A DNA stretch of 40,801 nt. Source: an uncultured Dialister sp. (GTDB lineage: Bacteria; Bacillota_C; Negativicutes; Veillonellales; Dialisteraceae). The DNA lies in assembly GCA_900557365.1 (NCBI GenBank), contig UPXR01000007.1, forward strand, positions 1 through 40,801, read 5' to 3'. Below the pieces are notes generated by a model. The model made no database searches, was not told the origin of the DNA, and was given only the letters and a program-made list of their open reading frames with translations. Shown in pieces: positions 16,495-25,455 of the stretch. Position 1 is the first letter of the stretch. The number at the start of each line of letters is the position of its first letter. The translations under genes and the position numbers were made by a program.

Positions 16495-16922
16495 CAGACC
16501 TTCACCTCCTTACTTTCTTCAATATCTCCATAAATGGTATGCACCACAAACTTTGCCAGGACATCGCCGCCCTTTGTGTAGGACAAGTCAAAACTGTCCA
16601 CCTCTGTGATGCGGTCGTCCTGGATCAGGGCCTCCCGGATGCGTCTCGGGATTTCCGGAAGAACGTAGGGTATGGGCTTTCCGAAAAGATCCTGTAACTC
16701 TACTCCGTAATTCCAGGAATAAATAATGTGCTTATAGCGTTCCGTGTTCAGGATTTTATATACAGCCTGCCGGACAGCTTCTATATCTCCGGTTATCGTA
16801 CCGCGCACCCGGTCTTCTTCAATACGCATACGGTATGTCTTGTTCGGCATTGACGCCGTTCCTGTAGTGGCTACAGTAATTCCTCCGGCCGCCTCTGTAC
16901 TTGTATCTGGTAATAGTGCCAT
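16494..16922 (-). CDS. xkdS: Baseplate wedge protein, DUF2634/XkdS-like (gp25-type)
   Basis: 142 aa. NKTYRMRIEEDRVRGTITGD, AVRQAVYKILNTERYKHIIY and NYGVELQDLFGKP match the DUF2634 family of PBSX-type phages, which is related to T4 gp25 and caps the sheath at the baseplate. It immediately precedes the J gene (one-base overlap). Confidence 0.9.
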   Translation of the reverse strand: MALLPDTSTEAAGGITVATTGTASMPNKTYRMRIEEDRVRGTITGDIEAVRQAVYKILNTERYKHIIYSWNYGVELQDLFGKPIPYVLPEIPRRIREALIQDDRITEVDSFDLSYTKGGDVLAKFVVHTIYGDIEESKEVKV

Positions 16923-16931
16923 ACAGCCTCC

Positions 16932-17333
16932 TCAGATCCACTGCCCGGACACATTTGCATGATCGTGGACACGGGACAGAACGCAGTACTGCTGACCGCC
17001 GCTCTGGCGAATCATGATGACAACTTCTCCCACGGACAGGCCGTTATGAACGGTGATTCTCTTCCGCCCCTTGTAATCGTGGTTATGAGACGCAAAGGAC
17101 GGATCGCCGCTTCCTCCGGCTCTGTTTTCTGTCTGATGCGATACCGTAATGTCTACATTGAAGTCACGCACCAGGTCAGTCAGTATAAGAAATTCCTCCG
17201 TAACCAGGTCCCGAGCATTCAACCGGATGGACAGCGGGCTGACCGATTCAACACGGCCGAGGATATAGTCTGCCGGCCGGCTGTCTTCCATCGCCTGTTT
17301 TACGGCCCTTTGGATTGACTCAAACAGGTTCAT
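16932..17333 (-). CDS. DUF2577-family baseplate protein (XkdR/YqbR-like)
   Basis: 133 aa. DYILGRVESVSPLSIRLNAR and LSVGEVVIMIRQSGGQQYCV frame a small OB-like beta domain typical of DUF2577, found between the XkdQ hub and DUF2634 proteins. A central histidine-rich stretch (ASHNHDYKGRKR) is present. The start overlaps the stop of the XkdQ gene by 4 bases. Confidence 0.85.
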   Translation of the reverse strand: MNLFESIQRAVKQAMEDSRPADYILGRVESVSPLSIRLNARDLVTEEFLILTDLVRDFNVDITVSHQTENRAGGSGDPSFASHNHDYKGRKRITVHNGLSVGEVVIMIRQSGGQQYCVLSRVHDHANVSGQWI

Positions 17334-18385
17334 TTCTGGATTTCATCCCCTCTCACTTCAAGATCCATCATGTCGCATTTATTCGTGAATGTATGAGTTA
17401 CCTTTTCCGCGATGATTAACCGCGCCTCCGCTGCTTCCGGAGATGTCGTATTGACCGCTGCCGGTGCATCGTCTGCCATGGAAATATTGAGCCAGAGAAG
17501 CGATCCGCCTCTTACACTCAGATCTCCGGAAGCTCCCTTAATAGACATTGTCCTGGTCGGCCGGTTATACGCAGCCAGATACTGCTCTGCCAGCTGCTGG
17601 GCATTGATTGTAAGGCCTTTCGGATTGATACTTTCAAAATACTGCAGCACACCCCACTGTTTTCGCGCGGGGCTTTCCGCGTATTCAGCACTGGACGCCG
17701 GTGCATACACAGCCTTCTGCCCGTTACCTTCCTCGTCAACGATCAGCTTCACAAGGTTATAGGTCTGCTTGTCGATTGAAACAGCATAATCCCAGTCCTG
17801 CGCAGTCTCCGCATCGATGAGGATATTCGTCTGGATGTCTTCGAGATTTTTCAGTGTCAGCTTCCCGCAATCGTCATACAAAGCATACAGTGTCCTGGTC
17901 TGGATCATGGTAATGTCCAGAGCGTTGAGGATCATATCAAGGATGGAGGTATTCTGTTCCAGCCTCTGCGGGATGACGTACTTCGTGTCTGCCAGCTCGC
18001 CGATCTGCAGTTCATAATCTTCTGCGAGCTCGCGGATCACCTCTGTGGCCGTCTTTCCGATGTAAGAAAAGGTGTCTTTGTTTTTTAGATAGCGGATCTG
18101 GTCGTAAGCAAGCACCTGCCAGCCCTGGTTCCGTTGTTTTTTCAGCTCGAATATATATCCGTGAAAGAACTGAACGCCGTTCCACATGGCATCCACGGTA
18201 TCCCCGTTCTCCATCTTGAGTGTTTCGTCCCAGATGACGGAGAAAACGAATTTCCCAGGAGCTCCCCTGCGCTGTGTAGACCATTTTGCACCATCCAGGA
18301 CGGCGGGGGCATAGTAAGCCTCTTCCTTTTTATGGTAGATAATGACAGTCAGTCCGCTGTCTGTCCCGCCGGTGAATGTACTCAT
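17330..18385 (-). CDS. xkdQ: Tail hub protein, XkdQ/YqbQ family (gpD-like)
   Basis: 351 aa. GLTVIIYHKKEEAYYAPAVL, SVIWDETLKMENGDTVDAMW and FFHGYIFELKKQRNQGWQVL open the XkdQ fold. LAYDQIRYLKNKDTFSYIGK is a family signature. These hub proteins are related to late-control protein D and form the ring to which the spike or fibre attaches. It overlaps both neighbours by 4 bases. Confidence 0.9.
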   Translation of the reverse strand: MSTFTGGTDSGLTVIIYHKKEEAYYAPAVLDGAKWSTQRRGAPGKFVFSVIWDETLKMENGDTVDAMWNGVQFFHGYIFELKKQRNQGWQVLAYDQIRYLKNKDTFSYIGKTATEVIRELAEDYELQIGELADTKYVIPQRLEQNTSILDMILNALDITMIQTRTLYALYDDCGKLTLKNLEDIQTNILIDAETAQDWDYAVSIDKQTYNLVKLIVDEEGNGQKAVYAPASSAEYAESPARKQWGVLQYFESINPKGLTINAQQLAEQYLAAYNRPTRTMSIKGASGDLSVRGGSLLWLNISMADDAPAAVNTTSPEAAEARLIIAEKVTHTFTNKCDMMDLEVRGDEIQK

Positions 18386-19101
18386 AGCTTCAGCACCCGT
18401 CCTTTCACATCCTCTGCCGGATTGTAGATATCGTTATTCAGTGCAATCTGTCTCCAGTCCAGGCTTCCTCCACTCACCGCCTTCACCGCTTCGAGTACGG
18501 ATCCTGCAGCAGTCACCGTCATGGCGTTCGGAATTGTCTTGTCCAGTGTCTGCCGCGGTTCCTCTACCTGCAATGTCTGATTTCCGTTTTCATCGGTCAC
18601 AAGTGTCGCTTTCTTCGTTCCGAAAGGGCGATACTGCCTAAGTTTCAGCGGAACAGCACAGTCAATTCCGTAGCGCTTCGCATCTTCTTCAATACTATAG
18701 TCCTCGACAGTCACAAGCATATTGGTCGAAAACAAAAGGGACAGACCGGAGCCGCTCATCCGGCTCACGATAAACCGGAGCGGAGTGGCGGCCTTTTTGG
18801 CTGTCTCAAACGTATCAAGAAAATATTTTGCCGGCTTGTATGAAAAGTTGCTCCCAAACAGCGCAGAAGAGAGCGCCCCGAGAGCAGTGGCTTTCAAACT
18901 GCTGTTGTAATCCGAAAAAGAATACTGATTGTTTGGAAGCAGAACCGTGAAAGAGATGTCCGTAAGGCCCGGAGACTTGATGAGATTGGCTTCTCCTTCA
19001 TTGATAAGGCTGATAGTCTTATTTTTCCCGCGGATACGGATACTCATCTTCTCCGGCGGAACCGGAAGCATGTCATATCCCAGAAAAAAGTAGTAAGCCA
19101 T
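18382..19101 (-). CDS. xkdP: XkdP-like tail protein with C-terminal LysM
   Basis: 239 aa. The N-terminal part (FLGYDMLPVPPEKMSIRIRG, ISFTVLLPNNQYSF) matches XkdP proteins that connect tape measure and hub. Residues about 190-239 (MTVTAAGSVLEAVKAVSGG to the final VKGRVLKL) form a LysM-like peptidoglycan-binding module, slightly degenerate. It shares a base with the tape-measure stop. Confidence 0.88.
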   Translation of the reverse strand: MAYYFFLGYDMLPVPPEKMSIRIRGKNKTISLINEGEANLIKSPGLTDISFTVLLPNNQYSFSDYNSSLKATALGALSSALFGSNFSYKPAKYFLDTFETAKKAATPLRFIVSRMSGSGLSLLFSTNMLVTVEDYSIEEDAKRYGIDCAVPLKLRQYRPFGTKKATLVTDENGNQTLQVEEPRQTLDKTIPNAMTVTAAGSVLEAVKAVSGGSLDWRQIALNNDIYNPAEDVKGRVLKL

Positions 19102-21032
19102 TACACATGCACCTCCTCTGCTCCGGCCCTCATTGCTTCAATAATGCTGCGGCTGAGGCGGTCTTCTATGCCGTCAATATCGGCGGCACTGTTTACCGTG
19201 TTGTACATACCTCCCAGCTCCACATGGATCGTTTGATTTGTCTGCTGGGAAATGATCTGCTGCTCGGCGACACCGCGGAGATACTGCAAATCTGCATCCA
19301 GCGCATCGATGCTGTCGGCCACACGGGACGCTGCATCTGCTGTCTGACCGGTGTTGTCCGCGATAGAATTCAGTGCATCCGATCCGGCATAGGTTTCTCC
19401 GGCGCCGAGAGACATCGCAGGCATAGACATCATATTACTCAGGCTGTCCGCCGCATTTCCGGCCCATGCCGCCATTCCGGTATCCCATCCGCTGACTTCC
19501 TGAATTTCATCAATGGTTCCGACATTTCCGGTAAACTTTGCCATAAAGCTGCTGTTATAGGCTCGGCTGGCCGCATTGATCCCGCGGATCACAACATTAA
19601 TCGCGGCTATAACCATGTTCGCCATCCATTGAGCCGCACCTCCGATGCTTGCCATAGCGTTTACAAAGGTGTTTCGCAGGCCGTTCGTGGCAACGCTCCA
19701 GGCCGTATAGGAACCGATAGCCGCCCCTATCAGGCCAATGATAAGCATGATCGGATTGGCATTAAGAACAAGATTTAACAGTGCCTGTGCGGCGGTTAAG
19801 ATTGCTGATTTCTTTGTCCAGAGAGTCGTTACTGTTCCGGCAACAATAGCCGCAGCATTATAAGCGCCGACAGCAAATGCAGCAGCCAGAGCGGCCCCTG
19901 CCAGCGGTGCCCACAATGGCGCGAGAACAGCCAGTGCCCCTCCAATTCCGGAAATGAGCGCAGATCCGGCATTCCACGCTCCGTCTATGATTCCGTTGAC
20001 CCCATATGCAATGACTGCAAGGCCTGTTCCAAGGGCCGGGAGCGCTGTTTCGGCAAGGCTTACAAGCCCTGTCATGGCGTCTCCGTTAGCTCCCTGGTTG
20101 ATTGCCTCCAGGAACGGGGCCAATCCCCGCAGTCCGGCATTGCTGATTCTCTGAAATATAGAACCCCACGTCTGCGGAGTCTCTTCAAACTGCCGGTTAA
20201 TTTCATCAATGTTATTCAGAATTGCAGATTTGATGATATCTGCGGTGATCTTGCCTTCAGAGCCGAGCTGTTTTAGATCGCCCTGCGCTACACCCATTTC
20301 CTTTGCAATCATGGATTCAATAAGCGGAGCTGCTTCGGCGATGGACCTGAATTCATCCCCCTGCAGCCGCCCGCTGCCGAGTGCCTGCGTCAACTGCAGC
20401 AATGCATCCGCCTGCTGCTGGACACCGGTTCCGCCGATGACAAACAGTTTCTGAATGCCTTCCATGAAAGGCACCACCTGACGCGGATCAGGGAATGCAG
20501 ACTTCGCCGTCATGGCAATCTTTCCCACGCTTTCCAGCATTGCATCATAAGAACCGCGGGACCGCTGTGCTGATGCATAAATCAGGTCATTCATGTGTGC
20601 CGCTTCAGCAGCGGATCCGGTAATAAGACGCAGCCTGGCCTGCATTTCAGCGTAGCGATCTGAGGCGGCTACGGTCTTGTTTGCCAGATTTCCCATAGCG
20701 CTGGCAATGTACATGATTCCGGAAGCAGCAAGATTACCGATTGCAAACTGTCCGATCGATGAATTGATACTGTTCCGAAGCTGCCCCATGACGCCGGTTG
20801 TGCGTTCCGCAGACTTTCGGAAGGAATCCATCCCTCTGCTGTCAATATCATTGGCTGCGGAATCCAGCTGCCGAACAGCCGAAGCGGCAGAAGAAGCAGC
20901 GCCGGACATTTTCCTTCCGGCGGTATTCGCGGCATTAAACCGGCCGGCAACTTCATCCGCAGCCCCTGCCATACGGCGAAGGATAGGCGTGACACCGTCG
21001 GTGATGGTTATGGTTTCAGATATACCTGCCAT
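19101..21032 (-). CDS. Tail tape measure protein
   Basis: 643 aa, Ala/Gly/Ser-rich. The tape-measure N-terminal domain is seen at about 75-290 (YAEMQARLRLITGSAAEAAH, GIQKLFVIGGTGVQQQADAL, LGSGRLQGDEFRSIAEAAPL). Hydrophobic stretches at about 95-118, 355-400 and 415-445 fit insertion into the host membrane during DNA entry. The length sets a fairly short contractile tail. It has AGGAGG before the ATG, two bases of which belong to the end of the frameshifted chaperone frame. Confidence 0.93.
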   Translation of the reverse strand: MAGISETITITDGVTPILRRMAGAADEVAGRFNAANTAGRKMSGAASSAASAVRQLDSAANDIDSRGMDSFRKSAERTTGVMGQLRNSINSSIGQFAIGNLAASGIMYIASAMGNLANKTVAASDRYAEMQARLRLITGSAAEAAHMNDLIYASAQRSRGSYDAMLESVGKIAMTAKSAFPDPRQVVPFMEGIQKLFVIGGTGVQQQADALLQLTQALGSGRLQGDEFRSIAEAAPLIESMIAKEMGVAQGDLKQLGSEGKITADIIKSAILNNIDEINRQFEETPQTWGSIFQRISNAGLRGLAPFLEAINQGANGDAMTGLVSLAETALPALGTGLAVIAYGVNGIIDGAWNAGSALISGIGGALAVLAPLWAPLAGAALAAAFAVGAYNAAAIVAGTVTTLWTKKSAILTAAQALLNLVLNANPIMLIIGLIGAAIGSYTAWSVATNGLRNTFVNAMASIGGAAQWMANMVIAAINVVIRGINAASRAYNSSFMAKFTGNVGTIDEIQEVSGWDTGMAAWAGNAADSLSNMMSMPAMSLGAGETYAGSDALNSIADNTGQTADAASRVADSIDALDADLQYLRGVAEQQIISQQTNQTIHVELGGMYNTVNSAADIDGIEDRLSRSIIEAMRAGAEEVHV

Positions 21033-21035
21033 ACT

Positions 21036-21634
21036 TTACCTCCTTTCCTGTTCGGCTTTTTTCCTTGATTCCGCCAGTGTTTTTCCATGAACTTCAAGAG
21101 CGGCGGCAACAAAAATCCTGTCCCTGTATGGCAGGGACAGGAAATAGGATGGCGACCAGTGCAGCTTCAGAAGTGCTGCATAGGCAACCATCGTCCAGAA
21201 ATCGCCGCTCTGAATCAGTTTTTTGCGTTTTCCAGGTCCTCTCCGGCATTAAATCCGCAGACGGAGGTAATCGCATTTGCCAAATTTTTGAATTCCCCGG
21301 GAAGAAGCATTTTCCGTGCCAGATCCGCCGCACCGACAGCCTTATAGCTGTCCTGAAGCTCTGCATCGTTGAGATCAGGGAAGGAAACACAATGCGCGAT
21401 AAGTGTTGCGGAATAGAGAGAGTCATCAAGCTGCTGCACTCGCTGATGAGTATTCGGATCAAAGTAGGCACGTGTGCATTCTTTAACAATCCCTTCGTTT
21501 TCATCCTGGGTAATCGGATGAATTTTGAAAGGAACCGGTTTTCCGCCAGAAGAAAAGCGTTTGCTTACAACGACTTCTGATTCCTCAAAATTCGTAGAAC
21601 AATCGGCCATGAAAGCCGCAAATTTATTACTCAT
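21036..21634 (-). CDS. Long tail assembly chaperone made by -1 frameshift (GT-type product)
   Basis: Reading through the slippery site at 21218-21224 moves ribosomes from the XkdN frame to the -1 frame. The product continues LIQSGDFWTMVAYAALLKLH, then WSPSYFLSLPYRDRIFVAAA, and ends AEQERR with TAA at 21036, 3 bases before the tape measure start. It totals 199 aa. Such G/GT pairs upstream of the tape measure are general in long-tailed phages. The extension fills the otherwise empty 180 bases exactly, which is strong positional support. Confidence 0.75.
21215..21634 (-). CDS. xkdN: Tail assembly chaperone, XkdN-like (short form)
   Basis: 139 aa. It begins MSNKFAAFMADCSTNFEESE and contains PFKIHPITQDENEGIVKECT, the pattern of XkdN-type chaperones. 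AAGGAGG precedes the ATG at good spacing. It ends GEDLENAKN at the slippery heptamer, giving the short form when no frameshift occurs. It lies between tube and tape-measure genes. Confidence 0.88.
   Translation of the reverse strand: MSNKFAAFMADCSTNFEESEVVVSKRFSSGGKPVPFKIHPITQDENEGIVKECTRAYFDPNTHQRVQQLDDSLYSATLIAHCVSFPDLNDAELQDSYKAVGAADLARKMLLPGEFKNLANAITSVCGFNAGEDLENAKN
21218..21224 (-). promoter_or_regulatory. Programmed -1 ribosomal frameshift site A-AAA-AAC
   Basis: On the minus strand the codons GCA AAA AAC TGA contain the heptamer A AAA AAC in the correct X-XXY-YYZ phase, immediately before the zero-frame stop. A -1 slip opens a frame running to the tape measure gene. Confidence 0.8.
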
Positions 21635-21645
21635 TCTTTACCTCC

Positions 21646-22140
21646 TTAACCAACAGTCATCCCATCGAGCTCCGTGAATTCTTCCGGAACTTCAAAATCG
21701 TCAAATGTGAACGGAATCTCCTGCTCCAGCCAGCTTCCTTCTGCATCAAATGCCCCCAGCGGAAGGCTGTCCAGATTGCAGTTCTTCAGGATGATTGTCT
21801 GCTTCCCCGCACTGGATGCCGGATCGTAGTTTGTTGCCTGGATATCAAAGAACGTATCCTCCCCCGTCCGCTTGTAGTTCAGCATCATTTTCACAAACAT
21901 GCTCGTATTGTAATAAATCGTCAGAGTGCCCTTGCCGGACATCCCCGTTGCACGGCTGCCGGCCATCGGACGACCGAGGATATAGACCTCCTGTTTGTTC
22001 TTTTCCACAGTCGCTTCCAGTTTCTTCGCCTGGAACAGCAGATACCGTTTCCCGTCAACGGTTACATATGCACTCGCCAGCTTGGAAGAAATAACATCTT
22101 TCGTGAGCATCGTGCGAATTGCGTTAATAGGTTCGGCCAT
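21646..22140 (-). CDS. xkdM: Tail tube protein (XkdM-like)
   Basis: 164 aa. LASAYVTVDGKRYLLFQAKK, AGSRATGMSGKGTLTIYYNT, MMLNYKRTGEDTFFDIQATN and the C-terminal FDDFEVPEEF match the PBSX XkdM tube family (DUF2001). It follows the sheath gene with a clear ribosome-binding site. It forms the inner tube through which DNA passes. Confidence 0.93.
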   Translation of the reverse strand: MAEPINAIRTMLTKDVISSKLASAYVTVDGKRYLLFQAKKLEATVEKNKQEVYILGRPMAGSRATGMSGKGTLTIYYNTSMFVKMMLNYKRTGEDTFFDIQATNYDPASSAGKQTIILKNCNLDSLPLGAFDAEGSWLEQEIPFTFDDFEVPEEFTELDGMTVG

Positions 22141-22153
22141 TTATCATCCCTCC

Positions 22154-23512
22154 TTAAGCTACTTCTACCGTCATATACAGTTTTTCCATGCAGCAGGTAG
22201 GCTGTACCGCATAGCTGAGAACGACATCGGTCTTTTCCGTTCCCTGCTGCGGAATCGGAATATCTTCCGGGGAAAAATTCCGGATGGCACGGACGCGGGC
22301 GTATTCATTGTGAAGATACACGATGTCCCCCCAGAGGGCTTTCCGGCCGTCATCGTCATTCTGCTCGTGTCCGAGGTATGTCGTGTTGAACAGGTTCGCC
22401 ACATCGATGGCAATCTGATCCAGCACGCGGATCACCTGATTCAGAGAGAAATCAGAGTTCTTGTTTTTGACAAATGTCGTGAATGTGTTGATATCGCGGA
22501 GGACGCGGGTATCGCTGACCAGTTCTCCGGAAACGGTTCGTGTCTGATTGTGGAAAACAAGCCGCCCGAGCTGGATAGCCCGCTCCAGATCCTGCTGGGA
22601 AAGCGCAGTGTCCACGGTATATTCGCCGTTGTAGACGGTGTTCGTCAGGCTTGCGTTGATTTCACAGGATGCTTCCGCTCCTGTCAGCCAATATACAAGG
22701 GATGCCGGAGACGCCCCCTCATCCTCTACGGCGTTCTGAATGGAGATGACACCTTCATAGTCAACGCCCTCTTTTCCGTAGATGACAAGCTGGAATTTTG
22801 CGCCCGTTTCATCACGCATGCGCTTTGTGAAATTTACGAGCAGAGAGATGATTTCATCATCCGTGCCCGGATATCCCATAGTATTGAAGTAATACGGGCT
22901 GATGGCATCGATATAATTCTGGTACTGCATCCCCGTGATGTCTTCGCCGTCCGTACCGCCTTCCAGCGGAGCATTAGCTGCGGCTTCCAGTGCTGTCGTA
23001 TCGTGCTTCGCAAACGTGAGAAAATCATTGTCCTCAATGTCTGCCCAGGTCTTCCCTTTCTGCGTGTTGACGACCGTCTTCACGCCGTCGACCATCATAT
23101 AAGTCGTGACTACAAAGGTAGTCGGATCATCTACATCCGCCGCAACGGTAACGGACAGATCATTTCCTCGTGTGCCCGGATACTTCGCCGTTGCCGTATC
23201 ACAGGATGCTTTGGTACTTCCGTTGTCCAGACGATAGAAGAAAACGGTCTTCGCATTAAGGAACAGATCCCGCAGGCCCTTCATTTCATCTGCGGTATAG
23301 TCATATCCGAAAAGAGACATACTATCTGTCTGAAACTGTTCTGCGGTAACAGCAAATACCGTGTTCACAGGTCCCCAGCTGCCCGTAATCGGAATAGTTG
23401 CATACCCGCGGTCTGCGATAGCTGCTTCCGCCCGCACGCGGGATACAAAGTTGATATAAGTGCCCGGCAGTACTTTGTTCTGAAACTGCCAGGTTCCTCC
23501 TCCAAGCGCCAT
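22154..23512 (-). CDS. xkdK: Contractile tail sheath protein (XkdK-like)
   Basis: 452 aa. ALGGGTWQFQNKVLPGTYIN is a typical sheath N-terminus. YATIPITGSWGPVNTVFAV and the C-terminal part (LARAIQ-like ERAIQLGRLVFHNQ, RVLRDINTFTTFV, VLDQIAIDVANLFNTTYLG) fit the family. It defines the phage as a myovirus-like (contractile) particle. It shares a base with the preceding 61-aa gene. Confidence 0.95.
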   Translation of the reverse strand: MALGGGTWQFQNKVLPGTYINFVSRVRAEAAIADRGYATIPITGSWGPVNTVFAVTAEQFQTDSMSLFGYDYTADEMKGLRDLFLNAKTVFFYRLDNGSTKASCDTATAKYPGTRGNDLSVTVAADVDDPTTFVVTTYMMVDGVKTVVNTQKGKTWADIEDNDFLTFAKHDTTALEAAANAPLEGGTDGEDITGMQYQNYIDAISPYYFNTMGYPGTDDEIISLLVNFTKRMRDETGAKFQLVIYGKEGVDYEGVISIQNAVEDEGASPASLVYWLTGAEASCEINASLTNTVYNGEYTVDTALSQQDLERAIQLGRLVFHNQTRTVSGELVSDTRVLRDINTFTTFVKNKNSDFSLNQVIRVLDQIAIDVANLFNTTYLGHEQNDDDGRKALWGDIVYLHNEYARVRAIRNFSPEDIPIPQQGTEKTDVVLSYAVQPTCCMEKLYMTVEVA

Positions 23513-23697
23513 TATTCTTTCCTCCCTACAACAGCTTCCTTAACAGGAGCATTCAAAAAGGCTTCGATGATGACGTCTACATCTGCATAGGTATATTCTT
23601 TGCCAGGTTCGAGCTTCATCCGAAGCAAATCAACATATTTTCTGTATTTCTCGGAAGCAATCAGGGCTTCCGCAGGGAAAACAGGTTCATTCTCCAT
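23512..23697 (-). CDS. Small hypothetical protein before the sheath gene
   Basis: 61 aa, beginning MENEPVFPAEALIASEKYRK and ending VKEAVVGRKE; acidic and probably helical. It overlaps the tail-terminator gene start side by 11 bases and the sheath ATG by 1 base. Short proteins at this position are common in Xkd-type clusters, but the function is not known to me. Confidence 0.75.
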   Translation of the reverse strand: MENEPVFPAEALIASEKYRKYVDLLRMKLEPGKEYTYADVDVIIEAFLNAPVKEAVVGRKE

Positions 23698-24145
23698 AAG
23701 TCTTGCCCTCCTTTGTACTTTGTTTCTGAATCAGCCGCTCCATAAGCGGAGATTTTTCGGTGTCGATAAAAATAAAGTAATCATAGCTGACCTGGATCTG
23801 AAGGACGCCTCCATCTATGGTGCAGGTGATGTCACGGCCGTAAAAGATATTTCCATCACGATCCGTGACCGTCTCCAGCGCAACACTGAGAAGATCCTCC
23901 ACCGCCTGGATATCTTCATTTGCGGGAATATTCCTTCCTTTCCGGTCCTCCGAAAAGAATTCCACATTGAATGTAGAGGACTTCTGCATACGATTTCCGA
24001 GCAGCCGTCCTGTCTGGCTCATGATTTCACGAATGAAAAAAGAAGGCGTTTCATGGCCTTCTTTTTGTTCATCAGTGAATATCGGAATATCGCCGCAGCA
24101 CCAGACAATCCTGTCAACGATTGCTTGCGTTATGCTGCTTGTCAT
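23687..24145 (-). CDS. Tail terminator/completion protein (DUF6838-like)
   Basis: 152 aa. TDEQKEGHETPSFFIREIMS, MQKSSTFNVEFFSEDRK and the C-terminal VSYDYFIFIDTEKSPLMERL fit the family found just upstream of the sheath in Firmicute contractile prophages, which caps the tail and joins it to the head. It overlaps the gp10-like gene by 4 bases. Confidence 0.78.
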   Translation of the reverse strand: MTSSITQAIVDRIVWCCGDIPIFTDEQKEGHETPSFFIREIMSQTGRLLGNRMQKSSTFNVEFFSEDRKGRNIPANEDIQAVEDLLSVALETVTDRDGNIFYGRDITCTIDGGVLQIQVSYDYFIFIDTEKSPLMERLIQKQSTKEGKTYGE

Positions 24146-24720
24146 TTCTTTAAGCCCCTTTGCAAAAACAAACGAAGCTGCCGATCGAGATAGCTGCGCG
24201 CTATTCCCTGGACTTCTTCATGGCTCTTCCGAAGCATGAAACGGCCTGGAACCCATGGCTTTTTGAGCCGTTTTCCAAGCACCGGAACAAACTGTCCCAC
24301 ATGCTGACGGTGCCCGTACTCCACGTAGTACGCATAATAGGTGTTGTTATTGACTGCTGCTTCGTACCGGTTTCCGCTGCGGCGGGACGGTACGACAAAC
24401 CAGTTTCGCCGCAGTTCTCCTCCGGATCGGACGCGGCGGAGCTTCAATGGATTCTTCTTTGCGGTACTTTTTACAAGAAATCCTTTCTTCCAGGTGTAAT
24501 AGGAATTCCGTTTCCTTCCGGTCTGCAGAGCGGAATAGGTCTCAGCGAATCCCTCGGATTTATTCATGACCTCGAAGGTTCCGAGCCCTACCGGAGTATA
24601 CTTCCGGGCCCGCCGCAGCACCTCGCCCGCCAATTTGTCAGCACAGGTATGAAAAAATCTCTCTGCTTCCGGACCTTCCGCAAGACGGGTCAGTCTCTCA
24701 TGAAAATCAGACAGCTTCAT
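24142..24720 (-). CDS. HK97 gp10-like/XkdI-like tail completion protein
   Basis: 192 aa, very basic. FHTCADKLAGEVLRRARKYT near the N-terminus and the segment NNNTYYAYYVEYGHRQHVGQ are typical of gp10-like proteins (the YYxxYGH motif). It lies between the XkdH-like closure protein and the tail terminator and overlaps both by 4 bases. Confidence 0.82.
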   Translation of the reverse strand: MKLSDFHERLTRLAEGPEAERFFHTCADKLAGEVLRRARKYTPVGLGTFEVMNKSEGFAETYSALQTGRKRNSYYTWKKGFLVKSTAKKNPLKLRRVRSGGELRRNWFVVPSRRSGNRYEAAVNNNTYYAYYVEYGHRQHVGQFVPVLGKRLKKPWVPGRFMLRKSHEEVQGIARSYLDRQLRLFLQRGLKK

Positions 24721-25103
24721 GTGTGATTCTCCTTCCGCACGAGGCGGACCTCCTGATGGATCGGATAGACCGCAGACACGCCGGCATTGATATACACCTC
24801 ATCATCCCGCCCGCTCCATGAAGGAGGAGAGTACAGGATTTTGGCTCCCGGAGGAATATTGACCGCCGCAGAAAGGATAAGAGTGATTTCCTGCGATACG
24901 CTGTCCGGGCCGCTGCTGTCTTCTGCGGCGGGAGCAGAGTCTATATCGATCCGGCACGGAAACGGACCTCCGGACAGCTCCTCTTCTTCCATGTAAGAGA
25001 CATTCTTATCTTCGTCTTTCCTCTTCCGATAAACGAAAATACGGCAGGTCGCATCCCACAAAGATTCAACGGCCTCTCTCACCATCTGATTTTCCGGAAA
25101 CAT
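24717..25103 (-). CDS. Head closure/minor capsid protein (XkdH-like)
   Basis: 128 aa. RIFVYRKRKDEDKNVSYMEE, GPFPCRIDID and the C-terminal YPIHQEVRLVRKENHT resemble XkdH (DUF3599), a beta-barrel closure protein at the head-tail interface. The ATG lies inside the end of the connector gene (25-base overlap) behind GGAGG. Confidence 0.8.
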   Translation of the reverse strand: MFPENQMVREAVESLWDATCRIFVYRKRKDEDKNVSYMEEEELSGGPFPCRIDIDSAPAAEDSSGPDSVSQEITLILSAAVNIPPGAKILYSPPSWSGRDDEVYINAGVSAVYPIHQEVRLVRKENHT

Positions 25104-25432
25104 GCCAGCAGTCCTCCGTCACTTTCCCAGATACCGATAAGGGACTTCATACGCTCCTCCGGTGTTGATCCGGTGAGCTGCACCGTGACTTTCCCCTCGG
25201 TTATCCGATTCACCATATTCAGATTCTTACTGCCGAGCACATCCTGGCAGCGAACCCGAAGAAAAGCAGCAGCTGTCCTCCGGTCCCAGAATCCGGAAAG
25301 ACTATCCGGAAGTTCTTCCTGATTGATGTCCGTGAGAATTTCTTTCCTTATATTTTCGGAAAGGTAGTTCAGAAACGGCGCATCATCATCGGTCACATCA
25401 TAACCGGTAGCCGCTTTGATAAGGTTCTTCAC
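25079..25432 (-). CDS. Head-tail connector (YqbG/gp6-like adaptor)
   Basis: 117 aa, helical. AATGYDVTDDDAPFLNYL and the RRTAAAFLRVRC helix are typical of the adaptor that binds the portal. No ATG is available: the first standard start is GTG at 25432, while the only good Shine-Dalgarno (AAGGTGG) is better spaced for an in-frame ATT at 25441 giving IDDVKN. The exact N-terminus is therefore uncertain by three residues. Confidence 0.82.
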   Translation of the reverse strand: MKNLIKAATGYDVTDDDAPFLNYLSENIRKEILTDINQEELPDSLSGFWDRRTAAAFLRVRCQDVLGSKNLNMVNRITEGKVTVQLTGSTPEERMKSLIGIWESDGGLLACFRKIRW

Positions 25433-25455
25433 GTCATCAATTATGGCGCACCACC

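Noticed and set aside
21094..21504. 136-codon minus-strand frame overlapping the XkdN gene
   Set aside because: It is in the third frame, not the -1 frame extended by the A AAA AAC site, and has no homology-like features.
21995..23590. 531-codon open frame on the plus strand opposite the sheath gene
   Set aside because: It is antisense to the clearly recognised sheath and tube genes, has no family features or ribosome-binding site, and its length follows from codon usage of the real genes.
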